Under the pieces are notes generated by a model that was not told where the DNA came from, ran no database searches, and worked only from the letters and a program-made list of their open reading frames with translations. A stretch of DNA of 64,000 nucleotides, taken from assembly GCA_945869725.1 (NCBI GenBank), contig CAMBPO010000005.1, positions 18,117 to 82,116 of the forward strand, in the 5' to 3' direction. Position 1 is the first letter of the stretch. Every line of letters starts with the position of its first letter. Positions 50,429 to 59,720 of this stretch are shown piece by piece. This stretch comes from Klebsiella pneumoniae. GTDB taxonomy: Bacteria; Pseudomonadota; Gammaproteobacteria; Pseudomonadales; Pseudohongiellaceae. The position numbers and the translations under genes are program-made.

Positions 50429-51158
50429 GTTGCAGCCGCCCCTCGTTGTCCGTGCGCAGATACACAAGGCTGTTGCCGTTGTCTCTGAGAATGAAGCCTT
50501 TTGCCTGCCTTCCAGGAGCAAGATCAACAAGCACTGCGCCAGACGCTGATGTTACCCCCGGGCTCGCCAGATCCGGCTGGAACACGAAATCGTCATCAAC
50601 ATACAAGCCTGTCTCAACCTTGATGCTCATGGAGAGCTCGTATCCTGCATGATCAGCCAGCACCTGCAGATTCAGACCTTGCATGCGCGCGTGATAAATG
50701 GTCTGGCGGATTTCTGACCAGAAGTCCACCAGCGCACTCATTGAAAGATGCGCGCTGATGTCAATGGCCAAAGCGCCATCGACGTCAACCTCACCGGGAC
50801 GAATGTACTGAAGACGCACATGATTTGACCGGGCAATTGCGCGAATTAGGTCAAGCAGATAACTGAGTTCCGGTTTACGGCTATCAATGTGCTCTCCAAT
50901 ATCTGCACCAAAACTCTGTCGCCACAGCGCCAATTGACTGGTGTTGAGCTCTTGAATCGAAAATTCGATATCCTGCAGTTGCACCACCGACTTGGCGAAT
51001 GCCACCTCCCTGTCCCTTGGCAGCCACTTCATCAGAGAGTACCAAAGCAACAGCACTGACAGCAGATTGATCACCAAAAAAACCACGATCAGCAGCATCC
51101 GCTCAGACCGACCCAATCGGCCAATTCGGGAAAAAACTGTGTGATTAACGATCTGCAT
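50412..51158 (-). CDS. PilO-like inner-membrane protein with extended C-terminus
   Basis: The 248-residue protein has one transmembrane helix (about 21-42), a coiled coil and a ferredoxin-like periplasmic domain, as in PilO. The last ~55 residues (after about 190) are Gly/Val-rich and end in a basic segment. They do not match a full PilP but occupy the place where pilP would lie between pilO and pilQ. It aligns the PilM/N ring with the secretin. It overlaps the preceding gene by 14 bp and pilQ by 17 bp. Confidence 0.7.
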   Translation of the reverse strand: MQIVNHTVFSRIGRLGRSERMLLIVVFLVINLLSVLLLWYSLMKWLPRDREVAFAKSVVQLQDIEFSIQELNTSQLALWRQSFGADIGEHIDSRKPELSYLLDLIRAIARSNHVRLQYIRPGEVDVDGALAIDISAHLSMSALVDFWSEIRQTIYHARMQGLNLQVLADHAGYELSMSIKVETGLYVDDDFVFQPDLASPGVTSASGAVLVDLAPGRQAKGFILRDNGNSLVYLRTDNEGRLQRVSNR

Positions 51159-51675
51159 GATGCCCGTCCGCTTCTGATGACAACTGCTTCGAAATCACAA
51201 ACTGGTACTTTCCGTTTGTGGCCAGCTCAATCTGGTGGTCTTCCTGTTGTGCCAGAGCCTGATGTTTTAGATGCCGGAGGGTGCTGGCATCATCAGACTC
51301 TCCCGACAGTTGCAGTTGCTGGCCATTCCACTGCACCTTGCTTATCCGTACTGCATTATCCAGCCGCCCCCATTCCTGCATTCGCGCCTGCCAGTCGGCA
51401 TTTTGTTGCCAATACGTGTGTCGCGCCTGCAGCCTCTGATTAATTGTCAGGCGCGTCTCATAAGCCTGCTGCATAAACTGCTGCCGGGCCGCAGCGCTCG
51501 ACAATTGCTGCTGTAATAGCGTTATGCGCTGCTCTGCTAGGCGATGCTCCGTAAAAAATTCCTTCAGGGTAAGAATCACAGCGAGGGCAGTTAAGGCAAG
51601 TATCACTGCTAGCGCTTGTAATGTCCGGCGCAGCCGTTGGCTATACAAAGTCTGTCGCCATGGCAATAAGTTCAT
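51145..51675 (-). CDS. pilN: PilN-like inner-membrane protein
   Basis: The product is 176 residues from the ATG at 51675, which overlaps the pilM stop (ATGA). It starts Met-Asn-Leu-Leu-Pro-Trp-Arg, the conserved PilN segment that docks on PilM. One membrane helix (about 20-40), a coiled coil and a periplasmic ferredoxin-like domain follow. A longer in-frame start at 51756 would put the Asn-Leu-Leu-Pro motif internally and is rejected. Confidence 0.85.
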   Translation of the reverse strand: MNLLPWRQTLYSQRLRRTLQALAVILALTALAVILTLKEFFTEHRLAEQRITLLQQQLSSAAARQQFMQQAYETRLTINQRLQARHTYWQQNADWQARMQEWGRLDNAVRISKVQWNGQQLQLSGESDDASTLRHLKHQALAQQEDHQIELATNGKYQFVISKQLSSEADGHHADR

Positions 51676-52643
51676 GGACATATCATTGGCTCTTGCATTG
51701 CCAGCGCAATTGCAGGCGCCAGTATTGTCGGGTGTACCGATTTTGATTTCAGACAAGCGTTATCAACGGGCCAGTCTGTAAATGGGTCTATGCTTTGGGG
51801 GTTGCTGCCAAAGAACTGCCTGATCAACTCACTCAGGCCGGACGTTGCCGCTCTTCCACCATACAACAGAATCCGCGCCGGCTGAGTGAGCATCTCTGAC
51901 ATACGATACTGTTGCAGGGCTCTGCGCATGATGAGCAGAAATCCCGAGCAATCAGCCCGCATCTGTCCGCCCGACAGCGGGTAACTGCGCACGTATCCAG
52001 GAACACCAGCAGTCATGGCACAAAGACGAACGGAACTGAAGCCGGCATCAATGTAGAGATGAAGTGAGTTGTCAGCGTCAAGCAGGTGAGCCATCTGATG
52101 CTCTCCTGCCCGCGGGGAGCTTGCCGCGGCCATCACCATCACATCGATGGCAACCTGCGCAGGCATCCGGCGAACGGCTCGCAATGGCTGCAGACACTCC
52201 TGCATCAGCGCGTCAGTACAAACTGCGGTCAGCCACATCCTGGTGAGCTGATGTCCTGCGTCAGAGTCCCCGTCTGCTAGGGTTACCGGGCAATAGTCCA
52301 TAAACAGACCTTGCTGGTCTTCCTGCGGCAAGTGCTTTTCAAGATCCAATCTGAGCGCCAGATCAACCTGCTGCAGGTCCAGTGTCGCCGGGAGTTTTGT
52401 TTTTCGGAACATCACACCTGCGCAGTGAATGGACAGAACTATCCTGGGCTGACTCAGCCGCAACCAGCATGGCAGCGAACCCAGCATGCTGCCCAGCGTT
52501 TTGCCAGGATTGTCGGCCACCGGCACGCTCTTGCCGCACAGCAGCAGCCAGCGATGCTGACGTCGACGCAGCACTGCAAGTTTGATCGCATAGCTTCCTA
52601 TATCAATTCCGATAACGGGTGTTTTGCAGCGTGACATCGCCAT
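51672..52643 (-). CDS. pilM: PilM-like actin-fold protein
   Basis: The 323-residue protein has the PilM phosphate-1 segment (Val-Ile-Gly-Ile-Asp-Ile-Gly-Ser-Tyr-Ala-Ile-Lys) and a second Asp-Ala-Gly-Phe-Ser nucleotide loop. It is cytoplasmic and anchors the PilN tail. It is the first gene of the pilM-N-O-Q run and is divergent from the ponA gene, as hofM is from mrcA in E. coli. Confidence 0.82.
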   Translation of the reverse strand: MAMSRCKTPVIGIDIGSYAIKLAVLRRRQHRWLLLCGKSVPVADNPGKTLGSMLGSLPCWLRLSQPRIVLSIHCAGVMFRKTKLPATLDLQQVDLALRLDLEKHLPQEDQQGLFMDYCPVTLADGDSDAGHQLTRMWLTAVCTDALMQECLQPLRAVRRMPAQVAIDVMVMAAASSPRAGEHQMAHLLDADNSLHLYIDAGFSSVRLCAMTAGVPGYVRSYPLSGGQMRADCSGFLLIMRRALQQYRMSEMLTQPARILLYGGRAATSGLSELIRQFFGSNPQSIDPFTDWPVDNACLKSKSVHPTILAPAIALAMQEPMICP

Positions 52644-52827
52644 GCCCTTCCCTGGTCATGTCTGAGGTAATGATGGTTACACAACTGATTTGTAGTCCAT
52701 ACAGCACTCTTCTGCCGGAATATTTTCTGGGGCAATCCATCAAAATGAGGGCTATAATCATGCACTTGACAACACACGCCGGAGTTGGCGGTCTACTGTA
52801 AACAACTGGTCGTCGCCGCAGGACTGC

Positions 52828-55143
52828 ATGCTCATGACGAAATTCATCAAATTCCTGTTCTGGTTCGGCATCTTCTGCCTGAGCGGGATATTGATGGTGG
52901 CATCAGCCGCCTACCTTTACCTGTCCCCACAATTGCCCTCTGCCGAGACTTACCGGCAGGTGCAGCTGGAGACGCCGCTACGCATTTTGACCGCTGATTT
53001 GCGGCTGATAGAAGAAATTGGTGTGCGTCGCGATCCGATCAGCTACGAGGAAATTCCTCCGATGATGGTCAACGCCGTTATCGCCAGTGAAGATGCGCGC
53101 TTTTACTCGCACCCAGGTGTTGATTTCCGCGGCTTGGTTCGTGGCTTTTACGGGTTTGTCCGCGGCGTTAATCTGGGCGGTGGCAGCACCATTACCATGC
53201 AGCTCGCCAACAATATCTCGTTCGACAGCGATAGCGTGTACGCGCGCAAACTCAAAGAAATACCGTTTGCACTCAGGCTGCAGCAAGAACTTACCAAGGA
53301 AGAAATTCTCACGCTGTATCTGAATCTTGTGTTTTTTGGACAAGGCGCTGAAGGCATTAGCTCAGCAGCGGCGGTTTACTACGGCAAAACAGTTAACCAG
53401 ATGACCATCGCTGAAATGGCGACCATGGTGTCTCTGTTGCCATGCCCTTCGGTCTGCAATCCGATCACCGATCCAGAACGCGCGCGGGTTCGCCGAGATG
53501 TGGTGATCAACAAAATGCTGGCACAAGGCATGATCACGCGTGAGCAATCTGCACAGAGCCTGGTGGAGCCGATTAATGCCAGCCGTCACCTGCGCACCAT
53601 TGAAGTCAATGCCCCCTACGTGGCTGAAATGGTTAGGCAGCAGTTATATGCCCAGTATGGTGAAGATATCTATCGCCTCGGCATTGAAGTCATCACCTCC
53701 ATTGACAGCCGGCTGCAAAATGCTGCGACATCAGCATTGACGAATGGTCTTGAAAACTATTACGACCGGCGCCACGGATATCGAGGGCCGGAGGCCAGAT
53801 TGCCCACGCCGGGTGATGACCGGCACGAACGTTGGTTGAGCGAACTGGCCGTCAGGCCAGATTACGGAAATCATGTTCCCGGCGTCGTCAGCTCAGTCAA
53901 TGATCGTTCCATCGATGTGATGTTACGAGACGGCTCGACCGTGACCGTCAACTGGTCAGGACTGGAATGGGCTAGGCCCTTTATAACGCGCGATAATGCG
54001 TGGCCAGTGCCCACACAGGCCTCTGACGTTGCACGCACCGGAGATGTTGTGCGCCTGCGCAGAAGTAGCGCCGGGGAATGGCAACTTGGGCAAGTACCGG
54101 AACTGCAAGGTGCCATCGTTTCAGTCTCACCGGACAATGGCGACATCCTGGCTCTGGTGGGCGGATACGACTTTAGCTTCAGCCAGGTAAACCGGGCGAT
54201 CGCTTCACGGCCGCCAGGCTCGGGCTTCAAACCTTTCTTGTATGGTACTGCGCTTGAAAGCGGATTTACCGCGGCATCGCTGATCAACGATGCACCGTTT
54301 TCCCGCGGCGACTACCGTCCACAAAATTACGAGCGCAATTTTGTCGGCCCCATCACCTTGCGTAACGCCATCAAAGATTCCAGGAACGTGCCGGCCGTGC
54401 GCCTGTTTGATCAACTGGGCTGGGAAAAGGTGTTTGATTTTGCAGGCCGGTTTGGATTCCGTACCGAGAACTTTCCGCGCAACGACCTGACCATTGCCCT
54501 GGGTAGCCAGGACGTACAACCTCTCGAAATGGCCAGTGCTTACGCCATGATTGCCAATGGCGGACAACGGATCCAGCCCACACTGATCAAAAAGATTAAA
54601 ACGGTGCAGGGTGTGGTTTTTGAAGCACAAACGCCCGCGCCTGCAACAGTGACCGATCCCCGTGTCGCCTACATACTCAACACCATGCTGCGCAGCGTGG
54701 TTGAGGCCGGCAGTGGCCGACGTATCGCAAGGGAAATTGATCGACGCGATCTGATGGGGAAAACCGGAACCACCAACGGACCGGCGGAACTGTGGTTTAC
54801 TGGTTTTAATCGCGATATCTCCACCAGCGTGTTTGTCGGCTTTGATACCCCTGAAGCGCTGGGCGAATCCGAGCAGGGCGCCACGGTTGCTGTCCCTATC
54901 TGGATCGACTACATGAAACAGGCACTTGAAGGACGACCCGAAAATACAATGAGTCGCCCGGACGGATTGGTCGACCGCCTGATCGACCGAGAATCCGGCG
55001 AAATCGCCAGACCAGGGCAGGCTGATACCATGTTTGAAGTGTTTATGGCCGAGTCAGCGCCTGCAGAATTGCGCAACCAGCAGCAACCTCGAACTCCGGA
55101 CCGGGATAATCAGAACACGCTCTCCACCGAGATCATATTCTGA
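52828..55143 (+). CDS. mrcA: Penicillin-binding protein 1A
   Basis: The 771-residue bifunctional peptidoglycan synthase has an N-terminal membrane anchor (about 8-32) and a GT51 glycosyltransferase with the catalytic Glu88 in Glu-Asp-Ala-Arg-Phe-Tyr. An OB-like insert of the PBP1a type (about 310-400) and the transpeptidase domain follow, with Ser465-x-x-Lys, Ser-Arg-Asn and Lys645-Thr-Gly-Thr. It is shorter than E. coli PBP1A (850), mainly from smaller inserts. An ATG two codons later is an alternative start. Confidence 0.96.
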   Translation: MLMTKFIKFLFWFGIFCLSGILMVASAAYLYLSPQLPSAETYRQVQLETPLRILTADLRLIEEIGVRRDPISYEEIPPMMVNAVIASEDARFYSHPGVDFRGLVRGFYGFVRGVNLGGGSTITMQLANNISFDSDSVYARKLKEIPFALRLQQELTKEEILTLYLNLVFFGQGAEGISSAAAVYYGKTVNQMTIAEMATMVSLLPCPSVCNPITDPERARVRRDVVINKMLAQGMITREQSAQSLVEPINASRHLRTIEVNAPYVAEMVRQQLYAQYGEDIYRLGIEVITSIDSRLQNAATSALTNGLENYYDRRHGYRGPEARLPTPGDDRHERWLSELAVRPDYGNHVPGVVSSVNDRSIDVMLRDGSTVTVNWSGLEWARPFITRDNAWPVPTQASDVARTGDVVRLRRSSAGEWQLGQVPELQGAIVSVSPDNGDILALVGGYDFSFSQVNRAIASRPPGSGFKPFLYGTALESGFTAASLINDAPFSRGDYRPQNYERNFVGPITLRNAIKDSRNVPAVRLFDQLGWEKVFDFAGRFGFRTENFPRNDLTIALGSQDVQPLEMASAYAMIANGGQRIQPTLIKKIKTVQGVVFEAQTPAPATVTDPRVAYILNTMLRSVVEAGSGRRIAREIDRRDLMGKTGTTNGPAELWFTGFNRDISTSVFVGFDTPEALGESEQGATVAVPIWIDYMKQALEGRPENTMSRPDGLVDRLIDRESGEIARPGQADTMFEVFMAESAPAELRNQQQPRTPDRDNQNTLSTEIIF

Positions 55144-55156
55144 AAAAATTTCGCCC

Positions 55157-55188
55157 ACAAAAAAGCCCCGATTTCCGGGGCTTTTTTT
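55157..55188. terminator. Bidirectional terminator between mrcA and rpmE
   Basis: AAAAAAGCCCCG/CGGGGCTTTTTTT forms an 8-10 bp stem with a 5-nt loop and runs of A and T on both sides, so it works for mrcA on the plus strand and rpmE on the minus strand. Confidence 0.9.
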
Positions 55189-55210
55189 AGCAGGTCAGGG
55201 TACTGACAAC

Positions 55211-55423
55211 TTACTTGACTATGCGGCTGCCAAAACGCTTGTTGAAGCGATCAATACGGCCTGCGCTGTCTAGAATCTTCTGTTTGCCCGTGTAAAAAGG
55301 GTGGCAAGCTGCACAGACATCGACCAACATGTCTCGGCCTAGCGTCGAACGGGTGTTGATAACGTTGCCACAACTGCAGGTAGCTTTGATAGCAACATAC
55401 TTGGGATGAATATCGGCTTTCAT
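55211..55423 (-). CDS. rpmE: 50S ribosomal protein L31 (zinc-binding form)
   Basis: The 70-residue product starts at the ATG encoding Met-Lys-Ala-Asp-Ile-His-Pro; the open frame to 55486 is not family-like. Cys16, Cys18, Cys37 and Cys40 form the zinc site, so this is the Zn-dependent paralogue type. It sits at the central protuberance of the 50S subunit. Confidence 0.97.
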   Translation of the reverse strand: MKADIHPKYVAIKATCSCGNVINTRSTLGRDMLVDVCAACHPFYTGKQKILDSAGRIDRFNKRFGSRIVK

Positions 55424-55593
55424 GGTATATCCTCGTAAATTACTGGTATCGCCGCGCGCCACCAAATGAAATCTGACGCGCACCATACCTGAGCAAGTAC
55501 CACATTGCAGACAATCCCGAATTGGATTGGCCTTTTGTGGCTATTGAAAAAAGGGCGCCATTGTAACAGACAATAGCGACTAAGCAAGAGAGC

Positions 55594-55914
55594 TTAACCG
55601 GGCTGGTTTACCTGCGCGCGGATGCGTTCATGGTTACGCACCGTTTCCCGCATAATCTGCGCCAGAATATCCGTCAGCAGCTCCGGGTTCAGCTGATGCG
55701 CCTCACACAATTTGCGGATGCTGGAGAGCTTTTCCTCTTCCCGCTTGGGATCAACAGAGTTCAGACCCGCACTCGCCTTGAGCTCACCCACTTTTTGAGT
55801 CAGCGCAAAACGATTTGCCAACAGCAGCACCAAGGCATGGTCAAGGCGGTCAATCTGCTGCCGCAACGAGAGTAACTCTTTCAAAACCTCGGACTGGGCA
55901 TCGTTGCTGTTCAA
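55594..55914 (-). CDS. AroQ-type chorismate mutase
   Basis: The product is 106 residues from a TTG at 55914, with GGAG 5 nt upstream; a GTG at 55947 would add 11 residues. All-helical AroQ fold: Leu-Arg-Gln-Gln-Ile-Asp-x-Leu-Asp, a Val-Gly-Glu-Leu-Lys segment, Asp-Pro-Lys-Arg-Glu-Glu, and a final helix with Arg-Glu-Thr-Val. It converts chorismate to prephenate for Phe/Tyr synthesis. No prephenate dehydratase is fused. It is divergent from priA. Confidence 0.85.
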   Translation of the reverse strand: MNSNDAQSEVLKELLSLRQQIDRLDHALVLLLANRFALTQKVGELKASAGLNSVDPKREEEKLSSIRKLCEAHQLNPELLTDILAQIMRETVRNHERIRAQVNQPG

Positions 55915-56083
55915 GATAGCTCCTGTTGTTAACGCAAGATCAGCCACCTCTGAACGGTGGTTGTTTGACCAGGAGTATAATGGAAGCCTCGCCCGGCTAA
56001 AACCAGTTATAATCGCCGACCATCAAATGACATCCGGCCGGAACCGCACTGACCCATGCTCGTTGACCTGCGCCTGTTTATTC

Positions 56084-58150
56084 ATGTCTGACTCAAATGC
56101 TGCCATGCCGGATTCGCTCGCCATCGTCCGTGTTGCGGTTCCTACGCCTTTGCGTCGCAGCTTCGATTATCTATTGCCAGCAGCACTGGCCTCAGAACAT
56201 CCCGGCATTCAACCCGGCATTCGTGTGCTCGTGCCCTTTGGCAACAGAGAGCTGACTGCGGTTGTACTGCAACTGGACTCAAAGTCCGAATTGCAGACTG
56301 ACAAACTTAAGGCAGTCATCAGTATTCTGGACAGTGAACCGCTGATTCCCGCGCACTTGCTCAGTCTTTGGGTGTGGGCGGCAAAATATTATCAGCACCC
56401 TGTTGGTGACGCGCTGCACACGCTGATGCCGGCGAGCCTGCGTGGCACTGCATCAGCCAAAATCAAAATTCGCGCCATCGACAGCCAACAATCGCAAACC
56501 AGACACACCTACCCGGCAGAGCAACAACAACTCCTTAACTCTGCACAACAAGCTGCCTGTGACCAGATTACCGGGGCCCTTGGTCGATACCAGGGTTTTT
56601 TGCTCGACGGTGTCACCGGCAGCGGCAAAACAGAAGTCTATCTGCAAGCGATTGCCCGGGCGCGGGCGCTTGGTAAACAGGCCTTGGTGCTGGTGCCGGA
56701 AATCAGCCTGACACCTCAGACACTGGCCCGGTTTCAGCAGCGATTTGGGGAACCCATCGCAGTCCTGCATTCCGGTTTAACAGCAAGGCAGCGTTTAAAT
56801 GCGTGGCTGGCCGCGTCATCAGCGCAGGCTGGCATTATTATCGGGACGCGGTCTGCCGTCTTTACACCCATGTTGGCACCGGGTCTGATTATTGTTGACG
56901 AAGAGCACGATGGCTCCTTCAAGCAACAGGATGGCTTCCGTTATTCAGCACGAGATCTGGCCGTGATGCGCGCATCGGCAGAACAGATCCCGATTGTGCT
57001 GGGCTCTGCAACGCCCAGCCTCGAGAGCCTGCTAAATGCCTCGTCAGGGCGCTATAGCCGCTTGCAACTGCCTGAGCGAGCCGGCGTGGCAAACAAACCA
57101 GCCTTTGTACTGGTTGATACCCACACCCAAAACATGCAACAAGGGTTTTCTGCACTGTTGCTGGATCACATCCAGCGCCACATCCGTGATGGCAATCAAG
57201 TATTGGTGTTTATCAATCGTCGTGGTTTTGCTCCCCTTCAGCAGTGCGGCGATTGTGGCTGGACTGCCGAGTGCACGTTCTGCGACGCACGTCTGACCAT
57301 CCACAAAAACCCCCCGCATCTGTGCTGTCACCACTGCGAACGGCGGCATCCGATTTTTCGTCACTGTCCTGACTGTGGCGGTAAATCCATGCAGGCGGTC
57401 GGTGTCGGCACTGAACGAAGTGAAGCCTTCCTGCAACAATGTTTTCCGGACACGGATGTCATCCGCATTGACCGCGATGTGACTCGCAAAAAAGATGAAC
57501 TGGAACGTTTGTTGGCCAAAGTTCAACATGGTGGCCCCTGCATCTTGGTGGGCACACAAATGCTGGCCAAAGGACATCACTTCCCAGATGTGACATTGGT
57601 CGCCGCACTTGAAGCTGACAGTGGACTGTTCAGCGCAGACTTCCGCGGCCAGGAGTTTATGGCGCAGCTGCTGACACAGGTCGCCGGCCGGGCTGGGCGC
57701 GCTGACAAGCCTGGCGAGGTGTTGATTCAAACCCGGCATGCAACGCATCAAAGCCTGCAGCTACTGATTAACCGTGGTTATCATGCGCTGGCCGATCAAT
57801 TGATGCTGGAACGGCAAAGTACCAGCATGCCGCCCTTTACCTATCTGGCCTGTTTACGTGCCGAAGCCATCAACAGTCAGGCGCCGATGGAATTTCTGAT
57901 GAAAGCACGTGCCTTGATTGAACAACACTGTGCCTCACAACTTCCGCATCAGGCCATCATGATCAACGGCCCGTTGCCTGCGCCCATGGAAAAGCGTGCC
58001 AATCGTTTCCGCCAGCAATTGCTTGTCCGTGCCCATCAACGGCACGACCTGCAGCAATTGCTGGGCACCCTGTGTCTGCAACTGGAAGGCCTGAGCAGTC
58101 AAAGACTCGTGCGCTGGTCGGTAGATGTTGACCCACAGGATATGATGTAA
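56084..58150 (+). CDS. priA: Primosomal replication factor PriA
   Basis: The 688-residue product starts at the ATG at 56084 (Met-Ser-Asp-Ser-Asn); an ATG at 56105 is also possible and the open frame further upstream is not conserved. N-terminal 3'-DNA-binding domain, superfamily 2 helicase with Gly-Val-Thr-Gly-Ser-Gly-Lys-Thr and Asp-Glu-Glu-His, two zinc clusters (Cys-Gly-Asp-Cys ... Cys-x2-Cys, then His-Cys-Pro-Asp-Cys) and C-terminal helicase motifs. It restarts stalled forks. argS, usual between priA and ftsN, is not here. Confidence 0.96.
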   Translation: MSDSNAAMPDSLAIVRVAVPTPLRRSFDYLLPAALASEHPGIQPGIRVLVPFGNRELTAVVLQLDSKSELQTDKLKAVISILDSEPLIPAHLLSLWVWAAKYYQHPVGDALHTLMPASLRGTASAKIKIRAIDSQQSQTRHTYPAEQQQLLNSAQQAACDQITGALGRYQGFLLDGVTGSGKTEVYLQAIARARALGKQALVLVPEISLTPQTLARFQQRFGEPIAVLHSGLTARQRLNAWLAASSAQAGIIIGTRSAVFTPMLAPGLIIVDEEHDGSFKQQDGFRYSARDLAVMRASAEQIPIVLGSATPSLESLLNASSGRYSRLQLPERAGVANKPAFVLVDTHTQNMQQGFSALLLDHIQRHIRDGNQVLVFINRRGFAPLQQCGDCGWTAECTFCDARLTIHKNPPHLCCHHCERRHPIFRHCPDCGGKSMQAVGVGTERSEAFLQQCFPDTDVIRIDRDVTRKKDELERLLAKVQHGGPCILVGTQMLAKGHHFPDVTLVAALEADSGLFSADFRGQEFMAQLLTQVAGRAGRADKPGEVLIQTRHATHQSLQLLINRGYHALADQLMLERQSTSMPPFTYLACLRAEAINSQAPMEFLMKARALIEQHCASQLPHQAIMINGPLPAPMEKRANRFRQQLLVRAHQRHDLQQLLGTLCLQLEGLSSQRLVRWSVDVDPQDMM

Positions 58151-58216
58151 AGCCCGGATGCGTGTATTATCTGCACCCTTGACTGAGCAACAGCCTTTTT
58201 GAGGATAGACCGCCAG

Positions 58217-59077
58217 ATGGAACAGGATTTCGCAAAAAGACGCACCCGCACACCACTGGCTGAACCTTCCGCGGTAGCACAGCCATCCAGCCTCGGATTA
58301 CTGTTGACGGGGCTGGTTACCGGAATTGCCGTCGGGTTGTTTATCGCACTGATGGTTTACCTCTCAGGGGCATTGCCACCAGCACCCGGTCATGTTGTTG
58401 CGCCGGACAGTCGCGAGATCGAGACACCCGACATTGCAAGCGCTGACAGCGAAGGCGGACTGACCCAAGAGCAACAACGGGAAGCACAACGTCTGCAACT
58501 GGAGTTTTATCAGGAGCTACCTAATTACGAAGTGGTGGTCAATGTGACACCCGTTGAAGGGGCTGTGTTGCGCAATCCCGCGGTTGCTGTCGCCAGCACT
58601 GACAGTAGCCCCCTGTTTGAGACTGAAACCGCGCTTGAAAACAGTCCTGTAGTGACGGATGACACCAGCGCGGCAAGCCCTGCTACTGACAACACCGAGA
58701 CGCAAACAGCGGCGGCCATCCCCGTTGATGTGACAGATCCGGTCTCTGCTGCTTTGCTTGAAATCAGCAACAGAGCTCCCGTGGTCCCTGCTGTTCCTGT
58801 GCAAGCAACGGCGCAAGCATCTGCTGAGGCTGACATCAGCCCTTCCTTTATGCTGCAAGCTGGCGCATTTCAACAGCAGGCCACAGCCAATACTCAACTC
58901 AACAGATTGTTGGGGCTTGGGCTCAATGCCCGCATCCACGAGGAAACCTTGCCCGGCCGTATACTCTACTTGGTGCAGGCAGGGCCTTATGACTCTCGTG
59001 ATGACATGTTGCAGGCCGAACGCGTGTTACGCAGCAACAGCATCGACAGTATGAGAATAACCCCGAGCCAACCTTGA
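58217..59077 (+). CDS. ftsN: FtsN-like SPOR-domain cell-division protein
   Basis: The product is 286 residues from the ATG at 58217, with GAGGA 11 nt upstream. A short basic cytoplasmic tail, one membrane helix (about 26-52), an Ala/Thr-rich periplasmic linker and a C-terminal SPOR domain (about 208-285, Phe-Met-Leu-Gln-Ala-Gly-Ala-Phe) are present. SPOR binds denuded glycan at the septum. The position between priA and hslV matches ftsN in pseudomonads. Confidence 0.85.
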   Translation: MEQDFAKRRTRTPLAEPSAVAQPSSLGLLLTGLVTGIAVGLFIALMVYLSGALPPAPGHVVAPDSREIETPDIASADSEGGLTQEQQREAQRLQLEFYQELPNYEVVVNVTPVEGAVLRNPAVAVASTDSSPLFETETALENSPVVTDDTSAASPATDNTETQTAAAIPVDVTDPVSAALLEISNRAPVVPAVPVQATAQASAEADISPSFMLQAGAFQQQATANTQLNRLLGLGLNARIHEETLPGRILYLVQAGPYDSRDDMLQAERVLRSNSIDSMRITPSQP

Positions 59078-59100
59078 ACACAGGCTGGCAGTCCCAATAT
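59073..59100 (+). promoter_or_regulatory. Candidate sigma-32 promoter for hslVU
   Basis: CTTGAA (59073-59078) and CCCAATAT (59093-59100) are 14 bp apart. They match 6/6 of the core of CTTGAAA and 7/8 of CCCCATnT, the heat-shock consensus. The -35 overlaps the ftsN stop codon. It would place hslVU under sigma-32, as in E. coli. Confidence 0.6.
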
Positions 59101-59147
59101 CCCTGACAGCAGATAACTCAGTCCCACATTTTCCAAGGAGAAGCGCG

Positions 59148-59687
59148 TTGGAGCAGTTTCGCGGTACTACCATACTATCCGTGCGTCGTAACAATAAAAT
59201 TGTGATTGGCGGCGACGGCCAGGTGTCACAAGGCAACACCGTGCTAAAGGGCAATGCCCGCAAAGTCAGGCGCCTTTACAAAGATCAGGTTCTTGCAGGA
59301 TTTGCCGGTGGCACAGCCGATGCATTCACCTTGTTTGAACGCTTTGAAGAACAGCTGGAAAAACATCAGGGTAAACTGGTGCGCTCCGCAGTATCCCTTG
59401 CAAAGCTCTGGCGTACCGAGCGCTCATTGCGCCGCCTTGAGGCCCTGCTGGTGGTTGCTGACAAGGATGCGTCACTGATCATTACCGGTAATGGCGATGT
59501 CATCGAACCCGAAGATGGCCTGATGGCAATCGGATCAGGCGGATCATTTGCATTGTCTGCAGCGCGGGCTCTGTACTTCAACACCGATCTCGACGCACGC
59601 ACTATTGTTGGCAAGAGCCTAGGTATTGCCGCAGACATCTGCGTGTATACCAATCACCAGCACGTTATTGAAGAACTCGAATACTAA
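59148..59687 (+). CDS. hslV: ATP-dependent protease subunit HslV
   Basis: The 179-residue threonine protease uses a TTG start with AAGGAG 7 nt upstream. The mature N-terminal Thr (Gly-Thr-Thr-Ile-Leu-Ser-Val) follows a six-residue propeptide, longer than the single Met of E. coli. Catalytic Lys/Asp residues are in Asp-Gly-Gln-Val and Lys-Gly-Asn-Ala-Arg-Lys. It forms a twelve-mer with HslU. The hslU gene begins 34 bp later. Confidence 0.97.
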   Translation: MEQFRGTTILSVRRNNKIVIGGDGQVSQGNTVLKGNARKVRRLYKDQVLAGFAGGTADAFTLFERFEEQLEKHQGKLVRSAVSLAKLWRTERSLRRLEALLVVADKDASLIITGNGDVIEPEDGLMAIGSGGSFALSAARALYFNTDLDARTIVGKSLGIAADICVYTNHQHVIEELEY

Positions 59688-59720
59688 TCGGTTGCCGCCC
59701 AATTTTTCAGGACTACTTGC

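Noticed and set aside
52753..52758. Perfect TATAAT upstream of mrcA
   Set aside because: No acceptable -35 at 16-18 bp; left as a possible but unsupported promoter.
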